Of a DNA stretch of 5,342 nucleotides, positions 1-5,342 are shown piece after piece (the first letter of the stretch is position 1; the number at the start of each line of letters is the position of its first letter). The DNA lies in assembly GCA_002085355.1 (NCBI GenBank), contig NATN01000247.1:1-5342 (forward strand), written 5' to 3'. Below the pieces are notes generated by a model. The model searched no databases and was not told the DNA's origin. It saw only the letters and a list, made by a program, of their open reading frames with translations. Origin of the DNA: Candidatus Zhuqueibacterota bacterium 4484_87. GTDB taxonomy: Bacteria; Zhuqueibacterota; Zhuqueibacteria; Thermofontimicrobiales; Thermofontimicrobiaceae. A program made the position numbers and the translations under genes.

Positions 1-119
1 TGCCTGCCGGCTTCGGATTTCCGAGCGGACTTTCAATTGTCGCCGGCGCTTTGATTTTCCTGGCTATTTTGTTTACGTTGGGCAGGAGAATTGACAGCCG
101 CGATGAAATGTTAAATTAA
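1..119 (+). CDS. C-terminal end of a membrane protein (possibly EamA/DMT-type transporter), partial
   Basis: Only the last 38 or so codons are present, read in the frame beginning at base 3 and ending at TAA 117-119. The other two forward frames are closed by stops at 52-54 and within 92-94. The residues show one hydrophobic segment of about 18 residues (LSIVAGALIFLAILFTLG), then a short polar basic/acidic tail (RRIDSRDEMLN), as expected for a last transmembrane helix with a cytoplasmic end. A Pro-Ser followed by a Gly-Ala-Leu-Ile helix resembles the final helix of EamA/DMT-superfamily permeases. That assignment is a guess from a short tail, and any polytopic transporter could end this way. 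The next gene starts 116 bases downstream, so it need not share this transcript. Confidence 0.6.
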   Translation, partial: PAGFGFPSGLSIVAGALIFLAILFTLGRRIDSRDEMLN

Positions 120-235
120 AATATTGTCAAGGCTGTTCATGGTTTTACAGGAAACTTCATTGTAATTAATCAGTTAAATTAAAGATGCAAAAAGTTTGCT
201 AAACGACCGGATAAGTCTTTAATTTTGGAGCAATA

Positions 236-850
236 ATGAAAATAAATCGTGGTCTGTTGTATTTATTTGCTGTTGGGCTTTTCTTTTCATGCGCTGCACC
301 GCAGAAATTTTCACAGAAGAATGAACAAGCAGCCCTTGGCAAAGGTCAGCCATTTAATCCACGCGCCGTTCAATATTTCATTCGCGGTACCGTGGCTAAT
401 ATGCTCAATGATACGGAATCCGCGCTGATCAATTTTCAGCAGGCGCTGTTGTACGATTCCACGTCAGTAACGATTTACAAAAATATGGCGGATCAGTATT
501 TGGGGATGAAAGAATTCGACAGCGCGCGCCGCGTTTTGGAGCAGGCAGCAGCGCGTTTTCCCAATGATATCGAAGTGCATTATACGTTGGCATCGATTTA
601 CTATTCCCAGCATAATTTGGAGGCTGCTGAACGTCAATATGAGAAAATTCTCGAGCTCGCGCCGGATGAATTTGATGCACGGAATTATTTGATCACTCTT
701 TACCTGACAGAGAAAAAACTCCAGCAAGTGGCGCAGCAATACGAGCTCATTTACGAAATGGGGCATGACAATCCAACTTTGACACATGCCTTGAAGAGTT
801 GCGCGATATTTATATTAGTCGCCAACAGTGGCATCAAGCCATTGAATTGA
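236..850 (+). CDS. TPR-repeat lipoprotein, N-terminal part (frameshifted gene)
   Basis: This is the 5' part of a TPR protein. Residues 1-19 form a lipoprotein signal: a basic start (MKINR), a hydrophobic core, then LFFSC with the lipidated Cys at 19. It is a loose lipobox, since -3 is Phe. About four TPR units follow at roughly 44-77, 78-110, 111-144 and 145-178, with the usual Tyr/Ala/Pro spacing (for example ASIYYSQHNLEAAERQYEK). The ATG at 236 has GGAG at 227-230, five bases upstream. After about residue 186 the reading stops looking like TPR and ends as KSCAIFILVANSGIKPLN. The TPR pattern continues instead in the frame one base back, so the last 20 or so residues are probably a frameshift artefact. 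TPR lipoproteins of this kind act as protein-protein scaffolds in the periplasm or outer membrane; the partner is unknown. The TPR and lipoprotein calls are firm and the specific function is not. Confidence 0.85.
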   Translation: MKINRGLLYLFAVGLFFSCAAPQKFSQKNEQAALGKGQPFNPRAVQYFIRGTVANMLNDTESALINFQQALLYDSTSVTIYKNMADQYLGMKEFDSARRVLEQAAARFPNDIEVHYTLASIYYSQHNLEAAERQYEKILELAPDEFDARNYLITLYLTEKKLQQVAQQYELIYEMGHDNPTLTHALKSCAIFILVANSGIKPLN

Positions 851-1374
851 TAAAATCTGCCATTGCTAACGATTCGACAAAGATCGGAAATTATCTTCGC
901 CTTGGCGATTTATATTTGCAGAAACATGACACAACACAGGCATTAGCAACTTTCAATCAGGCGATTGAACAGTTCCCCGAAGATTTTCGCAGTCACTTTG
1001 CTGTAGGGCGGATATATTTTCAGGCGCAAAAGTGGGATCAGGCAGTGCCATTTTTGAAAAAAAGCATTGAATTGAACCCGGATTTTCAATTTAGGAAAAA
1101 GATGTCCGAGAAAGCCGTTGCTGCTGATTCAACCAATGGCGCGTATCTTGACACGTTGGGGTGGATTTATTTTCGATTAGGAAACTATCAACTCGCGCAC
1201 AAATATATTGAGCGCGCAGCGAATTTTCGTGACAGCTCCGCTGAAGTCTGGGAGCATTTAGGGGATGTGTACGAAAAGTTGAACGACATGGAAAAAGCAA
1301 AAGAATCCTGGCGCAAAGCATTAGACCTGGAAGCTTCGCGGAGTCATTTGATTGATAAGATTGGTGGCAAATGA
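769..1374 (+). CDS. TPR-repeat lipoprotein, C-terminal part (same gene, after the frameshift)
   Basis: This frame is open from 769, after a TGA at 766-768. A TTG at 799 is the first start-like codon, but it has no properly spaced ribosome binding site, so independent initiation is unlikely. It begins with the continuation of the repeat broken in the upstream frame (EELRDIYISRQQWHQAIE). Full TPRs follow (GNYLRLGDLYLQKHDTTQA; DFRSHFAVGRIYFQAQKWDQ), then an isolated second helix (FRKKMSEKAVAADSTN), then two more TPRs (AYLDTLGWIYFRLGNYQLA; AEVWEHLGDVYEKLNDMEKA). The AYLDTLGW motif is common in the C-terminal repeats of bacterial TPR lipoproteins. Joined to the upstream part by restoring one base, the protein would be about 379 residues with nine full repeats and one half repeat. 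The TGA stop at 1372-1374 overlaps the next gene's ATG, which suggests translational coupling. Confidence 0.82.
   Translation, partial: QSNFDTCLEELRDIYISRQQWHQAIELIKSAIANDSTKIGNYLRLGDLYLQKHDTTQALATFNQAIEQFPEDFRSHFAVGRIYFQAQKWDQAVPFLKKSIELNPDFQFRKKMSEKAVAADSTNGAYLDTLGWIYFRLGNYQLAHKYIERAANFRDSSAEVWEHLGDVYEKLNDMEKAKESWRKALDLEASRSHLIDKIGGK
786..800 (+). other. Probable one-base deletion / -1 frameshift site in the TPR gene
   Basis: The TPR pattern leaves one frame and resumes in the frame one base back within this stretch. Reading ATGCCTTGAAGAGTTG with one extra G after CCTTG gives HALEELRDIYISRQ, an unbroken first TPR helix. Without it, the upstream frame reads HALKSCAIF. The window in which the shift must lie is 769-850, and repeat continuity narrows it to about 786-800. 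There is no canonical X-XXY-YYZ slippery heptamer or strong downstream stem, so a lost base (real mutation or sequencing/assembly error) is more likely than programmed frameshifting. Confidence 0.75.
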
Positions 1375-2162
1375 AAAAGAAGAAAAATTTAAATTCAGGT
1401 AAATGGTTTTTTATAATTTCAATTCTGCTGTTTGCCGGATGTGCGGGATCATTGTCAACTTCCAAACCGGATCTGAGCACCATGTCCATCGCGAAGATCA
1501 GGCATCGCGTGGAGCAAAATTATCTCAGATTTCAGACTGCTAAAGCCAAAGCAAAAATCAGTCTGGAATCACCACAGTTGAGTTTCACTGCTAATTCCGC
1601 GATTCGCATCAAAATGCCGGATTCTCTTTTGATTCAACTCAATTCCGGCCTTGGGTTTGGTGTGGGCTCGATTTTTGTTGACCGCAATCGAGTGGAGATT
1701 TACAGCTCAATGGAGAATGCACTCTTTGTCGGCCATCCGGACAGCATGAATTTTCGACGCTTTTTGATGGTTAATGTATCATTTGATAAATTGCTACAAG
1801 CATTTTCCGGCATTCATCTGATTGAACAACACGAACGGGAAATGTTGCAAATTGACGAAAACAGTTATCTGGTTATTGGCAGCAAAAATGGTTATACGCT
1901 GAAATACTGGATTCATCCGCAGCGATTCGTCGTTCAAAAATATCAACTATTGGATAATAACGGCAAAGTGTTTGTGGAGTTCAAGTACGATCAATTTGTC
2001 AAATCGCATGATGTGTATTTACCAAAAACGGTTCGCATCTCGCAACCGGCGCAAAAATCGCGGCTGACGATTGTGTTCACAACTGTGAAGGTGAATACGA
2101 AAATGCGTCCGGAAGATTTTCAGATTCGAACACCCAAAAATGTTGAACGCGTAATCTTATAA
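1371..2162 (+). CDS. DUF4292-like (LolA/LolB-fold) envelope lipoprotein
   Basis: The protein has 263 residues. It starts with a strongly basic MKKKKN, a hydrophobic stretch at about 12-23 and LLFAGC with lipidated Cys24, so it is a predicted lipoprotein. The rest looks beta-rich with no catalytic motif. The stretch QNYLRFQTAKAKAKISLES, then a run containing IRIKMPDSLLIQLNSGLGF, a conserved-looking FDKLLQAFSGI segment and a late YLPKTVRI strand match the layout I know from the DUF4292 family. That family belongs with the LolA/LolB/LppX-type folds that hold lipid or lipoprotein acyl chains. A role in lipid or lipoprotein handling at the outer membrane follows from the fold only. Its ATG overlaps the upstream TPR gene's stop (ATGA, 1371-1374), with GGTGG at 1363-1367 as ribosome binding site. 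I recall TPR-DUF4292 adjacency in Bacteroidota genomes, which supports the pairing. It ends in TAA 2160-2162. Confidence 0.78.
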   Translation: MKKKKNLNSGKWFFIISILLFAGCAGSLSTSKPDLSTMSIAKIRHRVEQNYLRFQTAKAKAKISLESPQLSFTANSAIRIKMPDSLLIQLNSGLGFGVGSIFVDRNRVEIYSSMENALFVGHPDSMNFRRFLMVNVSFDKLLQAFSGIHLIEQHEREMLQIDENSYLVIGSKNGYTLKYWIHPQRFVVQKYQLLDNNGKVFVEFKYDQFVKSHDVYLPKTVRISQPAQKSRLTIVFTTVKVNTKMRPEDFQIRTPKNVERVIL

Positions 2163-2183
2163 TGAAAAATTTTCTTGGATGAA

Positions 2184-2192
2184 AGGGAAGAG
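2184..2192 (+). promoter_or_regulatory. Ribosome binding site that favours a GTG start at 2196
   Basis: The purine run AGGGAAGAG has AGGG at 2184-2187, about eight bases before GTG 2196-2198. No such sequence precedes the in-frame TTG at 2175, the only other plausible start. This supports initiation at 2196. Confidence 0.6.
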
Positions 2193-2195
2193 ACT

Positions 2196-3164
2196 GTGGC
2201 TCGTCCTCAAACTTCGCAAAAAAACTCCCCACAAAAAGTTGATTTGTCCGTTGTCATTCCGCTTTATAATGAAGCAGAATCTTTGCCCGAATTGTATCAG
2301 CGCTTGACTGATGTTTTGCAAGAGGAAAACATCCACTACGAATTGCTTTTCATCGACGACGGCTCTCGGGACGGTTCTTTTGATGTGCTGGAGAAATTGC
2401 ATCAAAAAGACAGCCGCGTTCGCGTGGTACAGTTCAGAAAAAATTTTGGCAAATCAGCGGCCTTGGCGTGTGGTTTTCATGAATCCAAGGGAGAAATAGT
2501 CATCACAATGGACGCTGACTTGCAGGATGATCCAGATGAAATACCTGATCTGATTGCCGAAATCAATGAGGGCTACGATCTGGTTTCCGGCTGGAAGAAA
2601 AAACGCTACGACCCATTCATCAAGCGCAACACTTCAAAAATCTACAATTTGGTGACGAGCTGGGTTTCCGGCATTCGGCTTCACGATTTTAATTGCGGTT
2701 TGAAAGCCTACCGCAGCGATGTAGTGAAAACCATTGAAGTGTACGGACAGTTGCATCGTTTCATTCCGGTACTGGCGCACTGGCAGGGCTTTCGCGTCAC
2801 AGAAATGGTTGTCAAACACCATCCGCGGAAATATGGGAAGACGAAATTTGGCGCGTTCCGTTTCGTTGCCGGTATGTTGGATTTGTTCACAGTAGTTTTT
2901 TTGAACAAGTTCAAAAAAAGGCCACTCCATCTTTTTGGCACTTTCGGATTGATCACATTGATCCTCGGCGTGATTTTAAATATTTATCTCGCTTACCAAC
3001 GCATCTTTTTCCAAAAATATTTGAGTAACAGGCCATTGTTATTTCTGGCAGTGTTGTTGGTGATTGTCGGAATTCAGTTTATTTCCATGGGACTTCTCGG
3101 TGAAATGATCACAGAAACGCAGAAGCGGAAGAATGACTATTCGGTGAAAAATATTTTGGGATAA
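2196..3164 (+). CDS. GT2 polyprenyl-phosphate glycosyltransferase (DPM1/GtrB-like), two C-terminal TM helices
   Basis: Likely an inner-membrane enzyme that transfers a sugar from a nucleotide-sugar onto a polyprenyl phosphate. I start it at GTG 2196 (322 residues); a TTG at 2175 would add seven residues but lacks a ribosome binding site. Numbered from 2196, the GT-A domain shows VVIPLYNEAESL near 19-30, the nucleotide-binding DDGS at 54-57, KNFGKSAAL near 82-90, and the metal-binding DADLQDDP at 106-113, which is the hallmark of dolichol/polyprenyl-phosphate synthases. Later come FNCGLKAYR, HRFIPVLAHWQGF and HHPRKYGKTKFG, matching the acceptor-side motifs of GtrB-like enzymes. Two hydrophobic helices at about 245-267 and 280-302 are also as in GtrB. 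Length is normal and nothing is missing. Sugar identity cannot be read from sequence. It lies 33 bases after the DUF4292 gene and ends in tandem TAA codons, the second of which overlaps the small-ORF ATG. Confidence 0.9.
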   Translation: MARPQTSQKNSPQKVDLSVVIPLYNEAESLPELYQRLTDVLQEENIHYELLFIDDGSRDGSFDVLEKLHQKDSRVRVVQFRKNFGKSAALACGFHESKGEIVITMDADLQDDPDEIPDLIAEINEGYDLVSGWKKKRYDPFIKRNTSKIYNLVTSWVSGIRLHDFNCGLKAYRSDVVKTIEVYGQLHRFIPVLAHWQGFRVTEMVVKHHPRKYGKTKFGAFRFVAGMLDLFTVVFLNKFKKRPLHLFGTFGLITLILGVILNIYLAYQRIFFQKYLSNRPLLFLAVLLVIVGIQFISMGLLGEMITETQKRKNDYSVKNILG

Positions 3165-3166
3165 TA

Positions 3167-3283
3167 ATGGAATTTAAAGATGTGGTACGTTTTAAAGTGT
3201 GCTACATTTATCATCTTTTCAAAAGATTCTTTTTTCTAATTGATAAAACTTTGCTTATCAAAAAAATCAGGGGAATTTTATGA
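3167..3283 (+). CDS. Putative small ORF, 38 residues, basic and hydrophobic
   Basis: ATG 3167 lies two bases after the GT2 stop, and TGA 3281-3283 overlaps the GT9 start codon by ATGA, so the frame fills the gap exactly. The peptide begins MEFKDVVRFKVCYIYHLFKR and ends LLIKKIRGIL. It has nine Lys/Arg against three Asp/Glu and an aromatic/aliphatic middle (FKRFFFLID), so it could lie on or in the membrane. The possible ribosome binding site is weak (GGG 3158-3160). The codons include AGA, AGG, GGA and CTA, and the stretch is more AT-rich than its neighbours, so a chance open frame is a real alternative. Another possibility is a remnant of the N-terminal extension found on some GT9 proteins, since the ending resembles the segment before their first beta strand. 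I do not recognise a family. Confidence 0.4.
   Translation: MEFKDVVRFKVCYIYHLFKRFFFLIDKTLLIKKIRGIL
3240..3261 (+). repeat. Short perfect inverted repeat (7-base arms, 8-base loop)
   Basis: TTGATAA at 3240-3246 pairs exactly with TTATCAA at 3255-3261 around the loop AACTTTGC. It lies 19 bases before the GT9 ATG and just upstream of its ribosome binding site. The arms are AT-rich and no U-tract follows on either strand, so it is not a terminator. It could be a weak operator or hairpin, or chance in AT-rich DNA. Confidence 0.3.
3269..3274 (+). promoter_or_regulatory. Strong ribosome binding site of the GT9 gene
   Basis: AGGGGA lies five bases before ATG 3280-3282. It is the clearest Shine-Dalgarno sequence in the window and fixes the GT9 start. 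It also lies inside the last codons of the 38-codon small ORF. Confidence 0.7.
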
Positions 3284-4350
3284 AAGTAAATCAAGACTGC
3301 CGCTATTTCCGCGGCGATATCCCTTGCCCTTACCACAAATCAGAAGGCGTTGAATGCGCTGATTGTTCTTATTATGATCCGATTAAAGAAAAAATTCTCA
3401 TCATCAAATTGGGAGCTGCCGGCGATGTGATTCGAACAACGCCGATTTTACGCCGGCTGAAGAAGGAATTTCCCAATGCGCACATTACCTGGCTCACTCA
3501 TTCTCCGGAATTGGTGCCAGCGGACTGGGTCGATGAAATTTTTCCTTTTGATCTGGCCCACAGTTTACTTTTGCAAGCCGGAGCATTTGATATTGTTTAC
3601 AATTTGGATAAAGACTTTGAGGCGTGCGCTTTAGCTGATTTGATCAGCGCCCATGAGAAAAAAGGGTTTATTCTTAATTCGGATAACAATAAGTGTAAAC
3701 CGGCGGACAAAGCCGCAGAACACAAGTTTTTAACAGGAGTGTTTGACTCGCTGAATAAACAGAATAAAAAAAGCTATCCCGAAGAAATTTTTGAAATTTG
3801 CGATTTTGAATTTTCTGGCGAAAAGTATATCCTGAACAATTTTTCTGAATATGCAGCAGAATGGAAGATAAAAGAAAAAAAGCCTCTGATCGGACTGAAT
3901 ACTGGCTGCGGGGGGCGTTGGACTTCGCGACTGTGGCCTGAAGAATATTGGGTTGAGTTAGCGAAAAGATTGAAAAAAGATGGCAAGGGGGTCTTGCTTT
4001 TAGGCGGCCCTGATGAACATGAGAAGAACAAAAGAATTGCCCGGAAAAGCGGTGCCAGCTATTTAGGACATTTCCCGTTGCGGAAATTCATCAATCTGGT
4101 TGATCAGTGTGATTTAGTCGTAACTGCGGTGACCATGGCTATGCACATTACCATCGGACTGAATAAAAAAATAGTCCTGTTCAATAATATTTTCAATAAG
4201 CACGAGTTTGAACTTTATGGGCTGGGTGAAATTCTGGAGCCCGAAATGGAGTGCGATTGTTACTTTTCTCCTACCTGTCCGGATGAATGCATGAGATCTT
4301 TACGCGTGGACACGGTTTTTGAGACGTGTACGCGGTTATTGGGGGAGTAG
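3280..4350 (+). CDS. GT9 family (heptosyltransferase-like) glycosyltransferase with terminal cysteine clusters
   Basis: A 356-residue GT-B enzyme of the ADP-heptose:LPS heptosyltransferase family, which adds sugars to LPS core or related glycans at the cytoplasmic face of the inner membrane. The N-terminal domain opens with ILIIKLGAAGDVIRTTPIL (39-57), the family's acceptor-side motif with the candidate catalytic Asp49. The donor domain shows GLNTGCGGRWTSRLWPEEYW (205-224) and VLLLGGPDE (238-246), then VVTAVTMAMHITIGL (280-294) and VLFNNIFNKHEFELYG. Classical members have Asp in the xDTxxxH motif, but here that position is Val284, probably a clade trait. It is unusual in having Cys7, Cys16, His19, Cys26 and Cys29 before the first strand, and Cys325, Cys327, Cys333 and Cys337 near the C-terminus, which suggests metal binding. 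A good AGGGGA site precedes the ATG. The stop is one base before the GT4 start. The sugar and acceptor are unknown. Confidence 0.88.
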   Translation: MKVNQDCRYFRGDIPCPYHKSEGVECADCSYYDPIKEKILIIKLGAAGDVIRTTPILRRLKKEFPNAHITWLTHSPELVPADWVDEIFPFDLAHSLLLQAGAFDIVYNLDKDFEACALADLISAHEKKGFILNSDNNKCKPADKAAEHKFLTGVFDSLNKQNKKSYPEEIFEICDFEFSGEKYILNNFSEYAAEWKIKEKKPLIGLNTGCGGRWTSRLWPEEYWVELAKRLKKDGKGVLLLGGPDEHEKNKRIARKSGASYLGHFPLRKFINLVDQCDLVVTAVTMAMHITIGLNKKIVLFNNIFNKHEFELYGLGEILEPEMECDCYFSPTCPDECMRSLRVDTVFETCTRLLGE

Positions 4351-4351
4351 T

Positions 4352-5342
4352 ATGAAAATTGTGATGATCGGGACGGCGTACCCCATGCGTGGCGGCATCG
4401 CGCATTACATTGCACGGTTGTATAAAAAATTTATTCAGCGGGGCCATGACGTCAAAATTATTTCTTTTAAACGCCAGTACCCGTCAATTTTTTTCCCCGG
4501 AAAAACTCAACAGGACTTGAGCCAGGAAGTTGAAGTTTTGCCCAGCGAGCCTATTTTGGATTCCATTGGGCCTTTTTCATGGTTACGCGCCTTCTGGCGC
4601 ATTTATCGTTATCAGCCGGATTTGATCGTTTTTAAATATTGGATGCCTTTTTTTGCTCCCTGCTACGCGGCGGTTTCATTTTTAACGCGATTGTTCACCA
4701 AAACGAAAATCCTCTACATTTGCGACAACATCGTTCCGCACGAAAGTAATCCGTTGGATAAATTTCTCACGCGGCTTGGCCTGTGGAATGTGCACTATTT
4801 TATTGTCATGTCCAAAACTGTGCTAAAATCATTGCTGGCGTTCAAGCCCGATGCAAATTTTCGGGAAGCGCCGCATCCGGTTTATGATAATTTTCAAATT
4901 AATTATGATCAAAAAACTGCGCGGGAAGAATTGGGATTCGCGTTTGAGGATCGTGTGTTGCTATTTTTTGGTTATGTGCGCCAGTACAAAGGCCTGCATA
5001 TTTTAATTCAAGCAATGTCACACATTTTGGAAAAAATGAAGGTCAAGTTGCTTGTCGCCGGCGAATTTTATGATGATAAGAAAAAATATACTGATTTAAT
5101 TGATGAACAAGACTTAAAAGACGCTATTTTTATTTTTGATGATTACATTCCCAATGAAAAAGTGGGTATGTTTTACGCGGCAGCGGATGTTGTCGTCTTG
5201 CCGTACATTTCTGCAACCCAGAGCGGGATCATTCAGATCGCTTATCACTATGACAAACCAGTTATCACGACAAATGTCGGCGGATTGCCTGAAGTAACGG
5301 AGGAAGGCAAAACCGGTTACGTTGTTCCGGCGGAGAATCCAG
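4352..5342 (+). CDS. GT4 family glycosyltransferase, truncated by the window end
   Basis: ATG 4352 follows the GT9 stop by one base, with GGAG at 4344-4347 inside the end of that gene. The frame is open for 330 codons to the end of the window, so the last 40 to 60 residues are probably missing. It is a GT-B retaining enzyme of the glycogen-synthase/GT4 type. The acceptor side has GTAYPMRGGIAHYIARL (7-23), with the Gly-Gly loop that contacts the donor, and SFKRQYPSIFFPG (38-50). The second Rossmann domain begins with the phosphate-binding FGYVRQYKGL (206-215), followed by LLVAGEF, VVVLPYISATQSGIIQIAY (about 280-298) and KPVITTNVGGLPEV. The usual EX7E pair is not seen, and the stretch ATQSGIIQ (288-295) stands where it should be. 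I recall related envelope GT4 proteins with the same segment. It probably extends the same glycan as the GT2 and GT9 neighbours; donor and linkage are unknown. Confidence 0.9.
   Translation, partial: MKIVMIGTAYPMRGGIAHYIARLYKKFIQRGHDVKIISFKRQYPSIFFPGKTQQDLSQEVEVLPSEPILDSIGPFSWLRAFWRIYRYQPDLIVFKYWMPFFAPCYAAVSFLTRLFTKTKILYICDNIVPHESNPLDKFLTRLGLWNVHYFIVMSKTVLKSLLAFKPDANFREAPHPVYDNFQINYDQKTAREELGFAFEDRVLLFFGYVRQYKGLHILIQAMSHILEKMKVKLLVAGEFYDDKKKYTDLIDEQDLKDAIFIFDDYIPNEKVGMFYAAADVVVLPYISATQSGIIQIAYHYDKPVITTNVGGLPEVTEEGKTGYVVPAENP

Noticed and set aside
124..149. A sigma70-like pair, TTGTCA at 124-129 with TTTACA at 144-149.
   Set aside because: The second box matches the -10 consensus at only about three of six positions and the spacing is short.
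195..227. A Bacteroidota-style promoter: TTTG at 195-198 and TAATTTTG (TAnnTTTG) at 220-227.
   Set aside because: It would place the transcript start almost on the ATG at 236 and its -7 element overlaps the ribosome binding site, so the match is probably chance in AT-rich DNA.
769..850. Programmed -1 ribosomal frameshifting in the TPR gene.
   Set aside because: I see no slippery heptamer or stable downstream stem; a lost base explains it more simply.
799..1374. Independent gene starting at TTG 799.
   Set aside because: There is no properly spaced ribosome binding site, and the frame opens in the middle of a TPR that continues from the upstream frame.
2634..2956. Minus-strand open frames opposite the GT2 gene, and similar ones opposite the TPR, DUF4292 and GT9 genes.
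   Set aside because: They lie entirely or almost entirely opposite well-supported plus-strand genes, and their translations show no family motif.
3240..3261. Rho-independent terminator between GT2 and GT9.
   Set aside because: The stem is short and AT-only apart from one G-C pair, and no T-run follows it on either strand.

Overview
The window reads as a tightly packed, entirely plus-strand envelope and glycan-assembly segment of a Gram-negative, moderately AT-rich bacterium. Three things point to the FCB superphylum, perhaps the Calditrichota/KSB1 side: a lipoprotein paired with a DUF4292-like lipoprotein, a GT9 glycosyltransferase with cysteine clusters at both ends, and a GT4 enzyme carrying SFKRQYP. 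That placement is inference from gene content; there is no rRNA or other marker.

Layout. Bases 1-119 are the last codons of an integral membrane protein, possibly an EamA/DMT-type transporter. Bases 120-235 hold no gene, and I see no convincing promoter or terminator there. Bases 236-1374 are one gene for a tetratricopeptide-repeat (TPR) outer-membrane or periplasmic lipoprotein, split by an apparent -1 frameshift near 793. Its stop overlaps the start of a DUF4292/LolB-like lipoprotein gene (1371-2162) by ATGA. A polyprenyl-phosphate glycosyltransferase of family GT2 follows (about 2196-3164), then an unannotated 38-codon small ORF (3167-3283), a GT9 heptosyltransferase-like gene (3280-4350), and a GT4 glycosyltransferase (4352 to the window end, truncated).

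All junctions after base 236 are overlaps or gaps of 33 bases or fewer, so the set is probably one transcription unit. A plausible joint role is building a surface glycan. GT2 would load a sugar onto a lipid carrier, GT9 and GT4 would extend an LPS-like or polysaccharide chain, and the two lipoproteins would serve envelope assembly. The link between the lipoproteins and the glycan genes rests on adjacency only.

No mobile element, CRISPR array, tRNA or rRNA was seen. I found no clear novel system. The points most worth a second look are the small ORF that exactly fills the GT2-GT9 gap, the split TPR gene with a missing half repeat, and the double cysteine cluster in the GT9 protein.
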